From Nemertoderma westbladi (lineage: Eukaryota > Xenacoelomorpha > Nemertodermatida > Nemertodermatidae): a stretch of 64,000 nucleotides of DNA. The stretch is taken from NCBI GenBank assembly GCA_032718475.1, contig JAUCBJ010007749.1:1-64000 (forward strand), read 5' to 3'. Below the pieces are notes generated by a model. That model made no database searches and was not told the DNA's origin. It saw only the letters and a list, made by a program, of their open reading frames with translations. Within the stretch, counting starts at the first letter, position 1; every line of letters begins with the position of its first letter. A program made the position numbers and the translations under genes. This document shows positions 36,301-43,681 of this stretch, piece after piece.

Positions 36301-39300
36301 TCGGGAGATTCCACTTGTTGACTGTTATCTTTCTCTATATTTGGAGATTCCTTATCAGTCTCTATATCTGGAGATTCCACTTGTTGACTGTTATCTTTCT
36401 CTGAATCAGGAGATTCCTTATCAGTCTCTATATCTGGAGATTCCTTATCTGTCTCTATATCTGGAGATTCCACTTGTTGACTGTTATCAGTCTCTATAAC
36501 TGGAGATTCTTTATCATTATCTTTATCTGGAGATTCATCATGTTGTATGTTATCAGTCTCTATATCTGGAGATTCCTCATGTTGTACGTTATCCGTCTCT
36601 ATATCTGGAGATTCCTTATCATTCTCTATATCTGGAGATTCCTCATGTTGTATGTTATCAGTCTCTATATCGGGAGATTCCACTTGTTGACTGTTATCTT
36701 TCTCTATATTTGGAGATTCCTTATCAGTCTCTATATCTGGAGATTCCACTTGTTGACTGTTATCTTTCTCTATATCTGGAGATTCCTTATCAGTCTCTAT
36801 ATCTGGAGATTCCTTATCAGTCTCTATATCTGGAGATTCCTTATCAATCTCTGTATCTGGATATTCCTTATCAGTCTCTATATCTGGAGATTCCTTATCA
36901 TTCTCTATAACTGGAGATTCCTTATCATTCTCTATATCTGGAGATTCATCATGTTGTATGTTATCCGTCTCTATATCTGGAGATTCCACTTGTTGACTGT
37001 TAGGCCTATCTGTCTTTATATCTGGAGATTCCTTATCAGTCTCTATATCTGGAGATTCCTTATCAGTCTCTATATCTGGAGATTCCTTATCAGTCTCTGT
37101 ATCTGGAGATTCCTTATCTGTCTCTATATCTGGAGATTCCACTTGTTGACTGTTATCTGTCTCTATATCTGGAGATTCCTTATCAGTCTCTATATCTGGA
37201 GATTCCTTATCAGTCTCTATATCTGGAGATTCCTTATCAGTCTCTGTATCAGGAGATTCCTTATCAGTCTCTATATCTGGAGATTCCTTATCTGTCTCTA
37301 TATCTGGAGATTCCACTTGTTGACTGTTATCTGTCTCTATATCTGGAGATTCCTTATCAGTCTCTATATCTGGAGATTCCTTATCAGTCTCTATATCTGG
37401 AGATTCCTTATCAGTCTCTGTATCAGGATATTCCTTATCAGTCTCTATATCTGGAGATTCTTTATCTGTCTCTATATCTGGAGATTCCACTTGTTGACTG
37501 TTATCTGTCTCTATATCTGGAGATTCCTTATCAGTCTCTATATCTGGAGATTCCTTATCCGTCTCTATCACTGGAGATTCCTTATGTTGTATGTTATCTT
37601 TCTCTATATCTGGGGATTCCTTATCAGTCTCTATATCTGTAGAATCCTCATGTTGTATATTATCAGTCTCTATAACTGGATATTCCATATCATTCTCTAT
37701 ATCTGGAGATTCCTCATGTTGTATATTATCTGTCTCTATATCTGGAGATTCATCATGTTGTATATTATCAGTCTCTATATCTGGAGATTCCTTATCCGTC
37801 TCTATATCTGGAGATTCCACATGTTGTATATTATCCGTCTCTATAACTGGAGATTCCTCATGTTGTATATTATCAGTCTCTATATCTGGAGATTCCTTAT
37901 GTTGTATATTATCAGTCTCTATAACTGGATATTCCATATCATTCTCTATAACTGGAGATTCCTCCTGTTGTATATTATCAGTCTCTATATCTGGAGATTC
38001 CTCCTGTTGTATATTATCAGTCTCTATATCTGGAGATTCATCATGTTGTATGTTATCAGTCTCTAAAACTGGAGATTCATCATGTTGTATGTTATCCGTA
38101 TCTATATCTGGAGATTTCACTTGTTGACTGTTATCCGTCTCTATATCTGGAGATTCCACTTGTTGACTGTTATCAGTCTCTATATCTGGAGATTCCTTAT
38201 CATTCTCTATATCTGGAGATTCCTCATGTTGTATGTTATCAGTCTCTAAAACTGGAGATTCCTCATGTTGTATGTTATCAGTCTCTATATCTGGAGATTC
38301 CTCATGTTGTATGTTATCAGTCTCTATATCTGGAGATTCCTCATGTTGTATGTTATCAGTCTCTATATCTGGAGATTCCTCATGTTGTATGTTATCAGTC
38401 TCTATAACTTGAGATTCCACATGTTGTATGTTATCAGTCTCTATATCTGGAGATTCCTCATGTTGTATGTTATCAGTCTCTATATCTGGAGATTCCACTT
38501 GTTGACTGTTATCAGTCTCTATATCTGGAGATTCCTTATGTTGTACGTTATCCGTCTCTATATCTGGAGATTCCTTATCATTCTCTATAACTGGAAATTC
38601 CTCATGTTGTATATTATCAGTCTCTATATCTGGAGATTCCACTTGTTGACTGTTATCAGTCTCTATATCTGGAGATTCCTTATGTTGTACGTTATCCGTC
38701 TCTATATCTGGAGATTCCTCATGTTGTATATTATCAGTCTCTATATCTGGAGATTCCACTTGTTGACTGTTATCTGTCTCTATATCTGGAGATTCCTCAT
38801 CAGTCTCTATATCTGGAGATTCCTTATCAGTCTCTATATCTGGAGATTCCTCATGTTGTATGATATCCATCTCTATATCTGGAGATTCCTCATGTTCTAT
38901 GTTAACCGTCTCTATATCTGGAGATTCCTTATCAGTCTCTATATCTGGAGATTCCACATGTTGTATATTATCCGTCTCTATAACTGGAAATTCCTCATGT
39001 TGTATATTATCAGTCTCTATATCTGGAGATTCCACTTGTTGACTGTTATCTGTCTCTATATCTGGAGATTCCTCATCAGTCTCTATATCTGGAGATTCCT
39101 TATCAGTCTCTATATCTGGAGATTCCTCATGTTGTATGATATCCATCTCTATATCTGGAGATTCCTCATGTTCTATGTTAACCGTCTCTATATCTGGAGA
39201 TTCCTTATCAGTCTCTATATCTGGAGATTCCACTTGTTGTATGTTATCTGTCTCTATAACTGGAGATTCCTTATGTTGTATATTATCTGTCTCTATAACT

Positions 39301-42300
39301 GGAGATTCCTTATGTTGTATATTATCTGTCTCTATAACTGGAGATTCCACTTGTTGTATGTTATCTGTCTCTATAACTGGAGATTCCTTATCAGTCTCTA
39401 TATCTGGAGATTCATCATGTTGTATATTATCTGTCTCTATATCTGGAGATTCCACTTGTTGACTTTTATCTGTCTCTATATCTGGAGATTCCTTATCAGT
39501 CTCTATATCTGGAGATTCCACTTGTTGTATGTTATCTGTCTCTATAACTGGAGATTCCTTATGTTGTATATTATCTGTCTCTATAACTGGAGATTCCTTA
39601 TGTTGTATATTATCTGTCTCTATAACTGGAGATTCCTCATGTTGTATATTATCAGTCTCTATATCTGGAGATTTCACTTGTTGTATGTTATCTGTCTCTA
39701 TAACTGGAGATTCCTTATGTTGTATATTATCTGTCTCTATAACTGGAGATTCCTCATGTTGTATATTATCAGTCTCTATATCTGGAGATTCCACTTGTTG
39801 TATGTTATCTGTCTCTATAACTGGAGATTCCTTATGTTGTATATTATCTGTCTCTATATCTGGAGATTCCACTTGTTGACTGTTATCCGTATCTATATCT
39901 GGAGATTCCTCATGTTGTATGTTATCTGTCTCTATAACTGGAGATTCCTTATGTTGTATATTATCAGTCTCTATAACTGGAGATTCTTTATCATTATCTT
40001 TATCTGGAGATTCATCATGTTGTATGTTATCTGTCTCTATAACTGGAGATTCCTTATGTTGTATATTATCTGTCTCTATATCTGGAGATTCCTTATCATT
40101 CTCTATATCTGGAGATTCCTTATCAGTCTCTATATCTGGAGATTCCACTTGTTGTAAGTTATCAGTCTCTATAACTGGAGATTCTTTATCATTATCTTTA
40201 TCTGGAGATTCATCATGTTGTATGTTATCTGTCTCTATATCTGGAGATTCCTCATGTTGTATGTTATCTGTCTCTATAACTGGAGATTCCTTATGTTGTA
40301 TATTATCAGTCTCTATAACTGGAGATTCTTTATCATTATCTTTATCTGGAGATTCATCATGTTGTATGTTATCTGTCTCTATAACTGGAGATTCCTTATG
40401 TTGTATATTATCTGTCTCTATATCTGGAGATTCCTTATCATTCTCTATATCTGGAGATTCCTTATCAGTCTCTATATCTGGAGATTCCACTTGTTGTAAG
40501 TTATCAGTCTCTATAACTGGAGATTCTTTATCATTATCTTTATCTGGAGATTCATCATGTTGTATGTTATCCGTATCTATATCGGGAGATTCCACTTGTT
40601 GACTGTTATCTTTCTCTATATCTGGAGATTCCTTATCAGTCTCTATATCTGGAGATTCATCATGTTGTATGTTATCCGTCTCTATATCTGGAGATTCCAC
40701 TTGTTGACTGTTATCTGTCTCTATATCTGGAGATTCCTTATCATTCTCTATATCTGGAGATTCATCATGTTGTATGTTATCCGTCTCTATATCTGGAGAT
40801 TCCACTTGTTGACTGTTATCTGTCTCTATATCTGGAGATTCCTTATCATTCTCTATATCTGGAGATTCATCATGTTGTATATTATCAGTCTCTATATCTG
40901 GAGATTCATCATGTTGTATGTTATCCGTCTCTATATCTGGAGATTCCACTTGTTGACTGTTATCTGTCTCTGTATCTGGAGATTCCTTATCAGTCTCTAT
41001 ATCTTGAGTATCTTGAGATTCATTATGTTCTATGTTACCAGTCTCTAAACCTGATGATTCGTCAGATGGTTTGTTAACATCATCATCGCCATCAACATCA
41101 TCAACAATGTCGGGCCCTTCTTTTATGGTCTGCAAACACTTTTTGAGTCGCTTTATTATGCACTCAGCGTCATTCTGAGTCAAACCGAAAGCTACAGTGC
41201 AGAGCAAATAAGGAAAGTGCTGATAGATGTTGTCATGGGAATCAAAGGTTATGAATTTGTGACATCCGATAAACTTCGCTTGTGTGTTGGACTCAACAAT
41301 TCGAATACCAAACATGTTAAAATGAGATAACATGGAATCCAAACGAGAGGCCTTGGAACCCAAAAGAGATGCTTTGCATGCAGTTAGTTTCGCGGCGGAC
41401 TGGTATGTTTTTTGAGTGGCCTTCTGTTCTGTTGGTTGGGTGCCATTGTCGTCTGTTGGTTGGCTGTCGTTGTGGTCTGTTGGTTGGTTGCCATTGTGGT
41501 CTGTTGTTCGGGTGTTGTTGTTGTCTGTTGTTGGTTGGGTTTCGTTCTGATATATCTGATTAGACAATGTCATTGCTATAGATATTCCGTTGTGGGGAGT
41601 TTCTAAAACTTTCTCACCCAACTGCGCTGCTAAAGATGTTAGCTCACCCCTAAAATAACTATAAACGTATTTATGGCTACGCAATAATCCTAGGTACCCG
41701 TCCCTTCCCATAGATAAAAGTGTTATAAATACATCTACAATGGGGGCGGCACTGGCCCTACCAGGGTATGTTCCGCATACAAGTGAGATTAACTCCTCTT
41801 TGGGAGAGGCAATTATCGCTCCTCCTATTGGAACCATTAAATTTGTATGAGTACTCTGAACCACTAAGTCTATAAGACCATTATGTGAAGCCTCATCTAC
41901 AAGTTGGCATAATTTATTGTTTAGTAGGCCGTGGTCGTTGTTTACCAGATGAAACACACTAAACCGTCGACAAATCAATCCGACCAGTTCTAATTGGTCT
42001 GCAACGCTAGGAGCGAAGCTTGACGTAGTCGAGAGAACGCAGAGGACCAGCGACCGATTTATCTCCAAGAGTTTATTCTCTATCTCCAAGATATCGCTAG
42101 TTAATTCGTCTCCAACAAAATTATTTTCAACCACAACCGGTTCCATTCCCGCTGCGGTAATGAATTTGTAACAGGATTTCTGTTCATTTCGTGGCAAAAT
42201 TACGTATTTCGCGGTCGGTTTTTTACCTTTAAGTGCCAATAAACAAAGTGTCAGCGCCATTTCCGTAGCTTCAGGGACAATTACGCAACCTGAGATGGAG

Positions 42301-42698
42301 TTTATCCCGCATAGTTTGAATGCGTCTAATACAAGGTCGTTAGCGAGTTTATTTAGGAGACTAGAACCAGACGCTTTGGGATGGGATGCAGCTATATCCT
42401 CTGATAGACTTATACCGTGTGTCAACCGGAAGTGACGTCTTTCGACGAGATCAGAGTATAAACGGCCCCCCCTCTCGCCGGCGGCGATTTTGCCAGGTAA
42501 GTTCTTGGTATCCATGGCAGACAGCTGATTTAGTAATAACTCAATGGTAACATCGTCCCAACCTTGGCTAGGGATTTTTCTGTGTTCTAGAAGGTTACGA
42601 ATTAGGTTGTATTGCGATTGGAGTCCTTCCTGACATTGCTGGATGTTTGTTTTTGGGACAAGGCTTTCTAAAAAGGGAAACCCATTGGAATCAGTCAT
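24378..42698 (-). CDS. SEPSECS-like pseudoenzyme with giant acidic repeat tail
   Basis: Residues 1-528 are a fold-type I PLP domain homologous to O-phosphoseryl-tRNA(Sec):selenocysteinyl-tRNA synthase, which makes Sec-tRNA from Sep-tRNA. Shared blocks are GWDDVTIELLL, GERGGR, HPKASGSSLLNK, HLVNN, MVPIGGAIIA, YPGRASAAP and ETPHNGISIAMTL. Relative to human numbering, the PLP lysine (K284) is Thr285, Arg97 is Leu98 and Gln105 is His106. Arg75 and Arg313 are kept (Arg76, Arg314). A Thr/Asn/Asp-rich insert lies at about 380-445. Residues 565-6039 are acidic repeats, followed by a 67-residue tail with a hydrophobic C-terminal segment (SIVSHVVSGLLGLF). The whole 6106-residue frame has no intron or stop, whereas animal SEPSECS genes normally have many introns and about 500 codons. 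The start is the ATG at 42698 (A at -3); upstream in-frame codons lack ATG before a TGA. It is probably a retrocopy that gained a new role. Catalysis is predicted lost; expression is unproven. Confidence 0.88.
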   Translation of the reverse strand: MTDSNGFPFLESLVPKTNIQQCQEGLQSQYNLIRNLLEHRKIPSQGWDDVTIELLLNQLSAMDTKNLPGKIAAGERGGRLYSDLVERRHFRLTHGISLSEDIAASHPKASGSSLLNKLANDLVLDAFKLCGINSISGCVIVPEATEMALTLCLLALKGKKPTAKYVILPRNEQKSCYKFITAAGMEPVVVENNFVGDELTSDILEIENKLLEINRSLVLCVLSTTSSFAPSVADQLELVGLICRRFSVFHLVNNDHGLLNNKLCQLVDEASHNGLIDLVVQSTHTNLMVPIGGAIIASPKEELISLVCGTYPGRASAAPIVDVFITLLSMGRDGYLGLLRSHKYVYSYFRGELTSLAAQLGEKVLETPHNGISIAMTLSNQIYQNETQPTTDNNNTRTTDHNGNQPTDHNDSQPTDDNGTQPTEQKATQKTYQSAAKLTACKASLLGSKASRLDSMLSHFNMFGIRIVESNTQAKFIGCHKFITFDSHDNIYQHFPYLLCTVAFGLTQNDAECIIKRLKKCLQTIKEGPDIVDDVDGDDDVNKPSDESSGLETGNIEHNESQDTQDIETDKESPDTETDNSQQVESPDIETDNIQHDESPDIETDNIQHDESPDIENDKESPDIETDNSQQVESPDIETDNIQHDESPDIENDKESPDIETDNSQQVESPDIETDNIQHDESPDIETDKESPDIEKDNSQQVESPDIDTDNIQHDESPDKDNDKESPVIETDNLQQVESPDIETDKESPDIENDKESPDIETDNIQHKESPVIETDNIQHDESPDKDNDKESPVIETDNIQHKESPVIETDNIQHEESPDIETDNIQHDESPDKDNDKESPVIETDNLQQVESPDIETDKESPDIENDKESPDIETDNIQHKESPVIETDNIQHDESPDKDNDKESPVIETDNIQHKESPVIETDNIQHEESPDIDTDNSQQVESPDIETDNIQHKESPVIETDNIQQVESPDIETDNIQHEESPVIETDNIQHKESPVIETDNIQQVKSPDIETDNIQHEESPVIETDNIQHKESPVIETDNIQHKESPVIETDNIQQVESPDIETDKESPDIETDKSQQVESPDIETDNIQHDESPDIETDKESPVIETDNIQQVESPVIETDNIQHKESPVIETDNIQHKESPVIETDNIQQVESPDIETDKESPDIETVNIEHEESPDIEMDIIQHEESPDIETDKESPDIETDEESPDIETDNSQQVESPDIETDNIQHEEFPVIETDNIQHVESPDIETDKESPDIETVNIEHEESPDIEMDIIQHEESPDIETDKESPDIETDEESPDIETDNSQQVESPDIETDNIQHEESPDIETDNVQHKESPDIETDNSQQVESPDIETDNIQHEEFPVIENDKESPDIETDNVQHKESPDIETDNSQQVESPDIETDNIQHEESPDIETDNIQHVESQVIETDNIQHEESPDIETDNIQHEESPDIETDNIQHEESPDIETDNIQHEESPVLETDNIQHEESPDIENDKESPDIETDNSQQVESPDIETDNSQQVKSPDIDTDNIQHDESPVLETDNIQHDESPDIETDNIQQEESPDIETDNIQQEESPVIENDMEYPVIETDNIQHKESPDIETDNIQHEESPVIETDNIQHVESPDIETDKESPDIETDNIQHDESPDIETDNIQHEESPDIENDMEYPVIETDNIQHEDSTDIETDKESPDIEKDNIQHKESPVIETDKESPDIETDKESPDIETDNSQQVESPDIETDKESPDIETDKEYPDTETDKESPDIETDKESPDIETDKESPDIETDNSQQVESPDIETDKESPDIETDKESPDTETDKESPDIETDKESPDIETDKESPDIETDNSQQVESPDIETDKESPDTETDKESPDIETDKESPDIETDKESPDIKTDRPNSQQVESPDIETDNIQHDESPDIENDKESPVIENDKESPDIETDKEYPDTEIDKESPDIETDKESPDIETDKESPDIEKDNSQQVESPDIETDKESPNIEKDNSQQVESPDIETDNIQHEESPDIENDKESPDIETDNVQHEESPDIETDNIQHDESPDKDNDKESPVIETDNSQQVESPDIETDKESPDIETDKESPDSEKDNSQQVESPDIETDKESPNIEKDNSQQVESPDIETDNIQHEESPDIENDKESPDIETDNIQHEESPDIENDKESPDIETDNSQQVESPDIDTDKESPDIETDKESPDIETDNSQQVESPDIETDNIQHDESPDKDNDKESPVIETDNLQQVESPDIETDKESPDIETDNSQQVESPDIETDNIQHDESPDKDNDKESPVIETDNLQQVESPDIDTDKESPDIETDKESPDIETDKEYPDIETDNSQQVESPDIDTDNIQHDESPDKDNDKESPVIETDNLQQVESPDIETDKESPDIEKDNSQQVESPDIDTDNIQHDESPDKDNDKESPVIETDNLQQVESPDIETDKESPDIEKDNSQQVESPDIDTDNIQHDESPDKDNDKESPVIETDNSQQVESPDIETDKESPDIETDKESPDSEKDNSQQVESPDIDTDNIQHDESPDKDNDKESPVIETDNSQQVESPDIETDKESPDIETDKESPDIETDKESPDIETDKESPDIETDNSQQVESPDIETDKESPDIETDKESPDTETDKESPDIETDKESPDIETDNSQQVESPDIENDKESPDIETDKESPVIETDKESPDIETDNIQHDESPDIENDKESPVIETDKEYPDTETDKESPDIENDKKSPDIETDKESPDIETDKESPDIETDNIQHDESPNIENDKESPVIETDKEYPDTETDKESPDIENDKKSPDIETDKESPDIETDRPNSQQVESPDIETDNIQHKEPPDIETDNIQHDESPDIETDKESPDIKTDKESPDIETDNIQHDESPEIENDKESPDIETDNIQHDESPDIETDNIQHDESPVIENDKESPVIETDKEYPDTETDKESPVIENDKESPDIETDKEYPDIETDKESPDIETDKESPVIENDKESPDIETDKESPDIETDKESPDIEKDNSQQVESPDIETDNIQHKESPVIETDNKQHEDSPVIETDNRQHEEFPDIETDNIQHKESPDIETDNIQHKESPVIETDNKQHEDSPVIETDNRQHEEFPDIETDNIQHKESPDIETDNIQHKESPVIETDNKQHEDSPVIETDNRQHEDSPGIETDNIQHKESPDIETDNREHEDSPGIETNNIQHEESQVIETDKGSPDIENDKESPVIETDNIQHEDSPVIETDNRQHEDSPGVETDNIQHEEFPDIETDNVEHEESPDIETDNIQHKESPDIETDNREHEDSPGIETNNIQHEESQVIETDKGSPNIENDKESPVIETDNIQHEEFPDIETDNIQHDESPDKDNDKETPVIETDNLQQVESLDIETDNIQHEESLDIETDNIQHKESPVIETDNRQHEDSPGVETDNIQHEEFPDIETDNVEHEESPDIETENIEHEESPDIETDNIQHVKSPVMETDKIQHKETPDIEMDKESPDIETDDSQQVESPDIEMDNIQHKESPDIETDNIQDVKSPVMETDKIQHKETPDIEMDKESPDIETDDSQQVESPDIEMDNIQHKESPDIEKDNIQHEESPDIETDNSQQVESPDIEMDNIQHKESPDIEKDNIQHEESPDIETDNSQQVESPDIEMDNIQHKESPDIEKDNIQHEESPDIETDNSQQVESPDIEMDNIQHKESPDIEMDNIQHKESPDIKTDNIQHVESPVMETDKIQHKESPDIEMEKESPDIETDNIQHVESPVIETDKIQHKESPDIEKDNIQHEESPDIETDNSQQVESPDIEMDNIQHKESPDIEMDNIQHKESPDIKTDNIQHVESPVMETDKIQHKESPEIEMDKESPDIETDNIQHVESPVMETDKIQHKESPDIEMDKESPDIETDNIQDVKSPVMETDKIQHKESPVIETDKIQHEEYPDIETDNIQHDESPDIETDNIQHGDSPGIEMDNKQHKESPDIETDKIQHVESPDIETDKIQQKESPDIETDNIQHEDSPGIETDKIQHKESPGIETDNIQHEDSPGIETDKIQQVESPDIETDKIQHVESPDIETDKIQHVESPDIETDKIQHKESPDIETDNIQHEDSPGIEMDNKQHKESPDIETDKIQHVESPDIETDKIQHNESPDIETDNIQHEDSPGIETDKIQHKESPGIETDNIQHEDSTDIEKDNSQQVESPDIETDNIHHEESPVIETDKGSQDIEKDKESPVIETDKIQHEESPDIDTDNSQQVESPDIDTDNIQHDESPVIETDNIQHEESPDIETDNIQHKESPDIETDNIQHDESPDIETDNIQHEESPDIETDNIQHEESPVIETDKIQHVESPDIETVNIEHEESPDIETDNIQHKESPVIETDYIQHDESPVIETDNILHEESPDIETDNIQHDESPDIETDNIQHDESPDIETDNIQHDESPVIETDNIQHEESPDIETDNIQHEESPGIETDNIQHDESPDIETDNIPHDESPEIENDKESPDIETDNLQHEESPDIGTDNRQHGESPVMETDKIQHKESPDIETDKIQHVESPDIDNDKESPVIETDNIQHDESPDIETDNIQHEESPDIEMDNIQHVESPDIETDNIQHVESPDMETDNIQHEESPVIENDKESPVIETDNIQHDESPDIETDNIQHEESLDIETDKESPDIEIDKKSSDIETDNIQHVESPDMETDNIQHEESPEIENDTESPVIETDNIQHDESPDIETDNIQHDESPDIETDNIQHEESPDIETDNIQHDESPDIETDKKSPDIETDKESPDIETDKESPDIETDKKSPDIETDNIQHDESPDIETDNIQHEKSPDIEMDNIQHVESPDIETDNIQHGESPNIETGKESQVIETDDLQDDESPDIETNNIQHEESPDIETDNIQHEESPNIETGKESQVIETDDIQDDESPDIETDNIQHEESPDIEMDNIQHEESPDIETDNIQHEESPNIETGKESQVIETDDIQDDESPDIETNNIQHEESPDIETANIQHEESPNIETGKESQIIETDDIQDDESPDIETDNIQHEESPDIEMDNIQHVESPVMETDKESPVIETDNIQHDESPDIETDNIQHEESPDIEMDNIQHEESPDIETDNIQHDESPDIETDNIQHEESPDIEMDNIQHVESPDKETDNIQHVESPDIETDNIQQVESPDIETDKIQHVESPDKETDNIQHVESPDIETDKIQHKESPDIETDNIQHVESPDIETDKIQHVESPDKETDNIQHVESPDIETDNIQQVESPDIETDKIQHVESPDKETDNIQHVESPDIETDKIQHKESPDIETDNIQHVESPDIETDNIQQVESPDIETDKIQHVESPDKETDNIQHVESPDIETDKIQHKESPDIETDNIQHVESPDIETDKIQHVESPDKETDNIQHVESPDIETDNIQQVESPDIETDKIQHVESPDKETDNIQHVESPDIETDKIQHKESPDIETDNIQHVESPDIETDKIQHVESPDKETDNIQHVESPDIETDKIQHKESPDIEMHKESPDIETDNSQQVESPDIEMDNRQHEESPVIETDKIQHKESPDIETDNIQHVESPVMETDKIQHKESPDIEMPKESPDIETDNSQQVESPDIEMDNIQHEESPDIETDNIQHKESPDVETVNIEREESPDIETDKESPDIETDKESPDIETDKESPVIETINMQHDESPDIETDNIQHDESPVRETDKIQHVESPDIETDKIQHKESPDIETVNIQHEESPVIETDKIQHVESSDIETDKIQHKESPDIETVNIEHEESPDIETDKESPVIETDNIQHDESPDIETDNIQHEESPVIETNKIQHVKSPDIETDNIQHVESPDKETDNIQHVESPVMETDNIQHVESPDIETDNIQHDESPDIETDKESPDIETDNSQQVESLDIETDNIQHKESPDIETDKESPDIETDKESPDIETDKESPVIETINIQHDESPDIETDNIQHDESPVRETDKIQHVESPNIETDKESHVIETDDIQDDESPDIEIDKIQHVESPDIEIDRIQHVESPDIEIDKIQHVESPDIEMDNCSSDNDPIPEETDSGWECVQVEGGVSSNNVVTSLNETDGSKSGKPRKFSIVSHVVSGLLGLFSRGK
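24582..41006 (-). repeat. 16.4-kb in-frame coding minisatellite (27-bp and 39-bp units)
   Basis: The units encode ESPDIETDK (9 residues) and ESPDIETDNIQHD or ESPDIETDNSQQV (13 residues). With a mean unit near 36 bp there are roughly 450 units (estimate). Almost all lengths are multiples of three, so the minus-strand frame never breaks. The residue after IQH varies freely (D, E, K, V, N, G), DIE alternates with VIE, and TDN alternates with TDK, NDK, MDN and KDN. Every unit carries a Ser-Pro. Higher-order blocks are visible: 171-bp repeats near 35.0-36.0 kb and 273/195-bp repeats near 26.3-27.1 kb. Two inserted GGCCTA bases (RPN) occur near 34230 and 37003. Long opposite-strand frames here are by-products of the period. 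Confidence 0.97.
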
Positions 42699-42942
42699 AG
42701 TTATGATATAATTCAATTCTTTGATCAAATTTAAACTTCATAATTAGGATTTATCATCGTAAGTATAAGTTGATCCAATTCGCCATAAAATATGCTTTCG
42801 AGGCATTTGCGATGAGACGTGGTAATTTGCATTATATTATTTTACTTTTTACATTAATCTATGAAACAGACAGCTCGATATCTGGATCTTTGGGGAACAG
42901 TATTATTACTAAATAAGAACTAAGGATTGGAACTAAGAACTA

Positions 42943-43681
42943 AGGGCCGGATTTAGAGTGGTGGGGTGGCCTGGGGCCGGGTCAGTGGTGGGGGGCCTGG
43001 GCTCAACTGTATACCTTTCAAAGAAACCTGAATGTAGATGTAAAAATTTGGAAATTTCTGGAAATTTCCTATACATTTTCCGGAAAATTCCTATTTTATT
43101 AATTATTTTATTTAGCTCATTCTGAAAACATATAGTAAAACACAAGTAGAGTAAACAAAACACTAGAGACAATGGATTTCTGCTTAGATGTGTTTAGGTG
43201 GTTCGTTGTCTTGTCTCTTGTGGTCGTAACTACGGATGAAATATACTTTTCCGGAAATTTCCGAAATTTCCTTGAAAAACATTTTTCAGGAAAACTCACA
43301 TCCCTATATATTAGACGTGGAAATTATGAATTTGAAACATGTTCCTGTTTATATCCGTATAAAAATATCTGATCCAAAAATGCCCAATTGAAATTGAAAG
43401 TGAAAAAAATTTACTTTCATAAGCTACAAAAATATTTACTGTTTTTCACACTAACTTTTTGTTTTAATTTTTCATATGGCAAAATTCAAAATTGCCATGT
43501 TCGGTTTCAGTTCGTTTCCAGTTCGGCTCCTCGGCTCCTCTATAGTTTGGTCGATCCCTATAGTTGTGGGATCGTTGTGGGGGGCCCCTGTGGTGGGGGG
43601 CCCCTGTGGTGGGGGGCCTGGGGCCTCGGCCACTTCGCCCTTCGCTCCCCCCCCCCCCCCCCCCCCCTAAATACGGCCCTG
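42943..43681. mobile_element. Element with AGGGCCGnATTTAG inverted ends and G/C tracts
   Basis: The left end AGGGCCGGATTTAGAGTGG and the right end CCCCCCTAAATACGGCCCT are inverted. GGGGGGCCT-rich text follows inside each end (42963-43010, 43590-43625), and a pure C run of about 20 bases lies just inside the right end. The interior also has an inverted pair around GGAAATTTCC (43045-43075 and 43250-43275). No coding capacity. A partial relative lies near 17449. Target duplication not clear. Confidence 0.5.

Noticed and set aside
24556-41048. Long plus-strand reading frames (up to 982 codons, SISGDSS or LYIWRF repeats)
   Set aside because: They are the opposite-strand reading of a repeat whose units are multiples of three. 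They lack any unique domain, while the minus-strand frame is anchored by SEPSECS homology.
41369-41606. Plus-strand Cys/Val-rich frames near 41.4-41.6 kb
   Set aside because: They are antisense to the Thr/Asn/Asp-rich insert in the SEPSECS-like domain, whose own short repeats keep several frames open.
42699-42728. Start of the SEPSECS-like protein at 42728
   Set aside because: That codon is TTG; the first ATG in the frame is at 42698.
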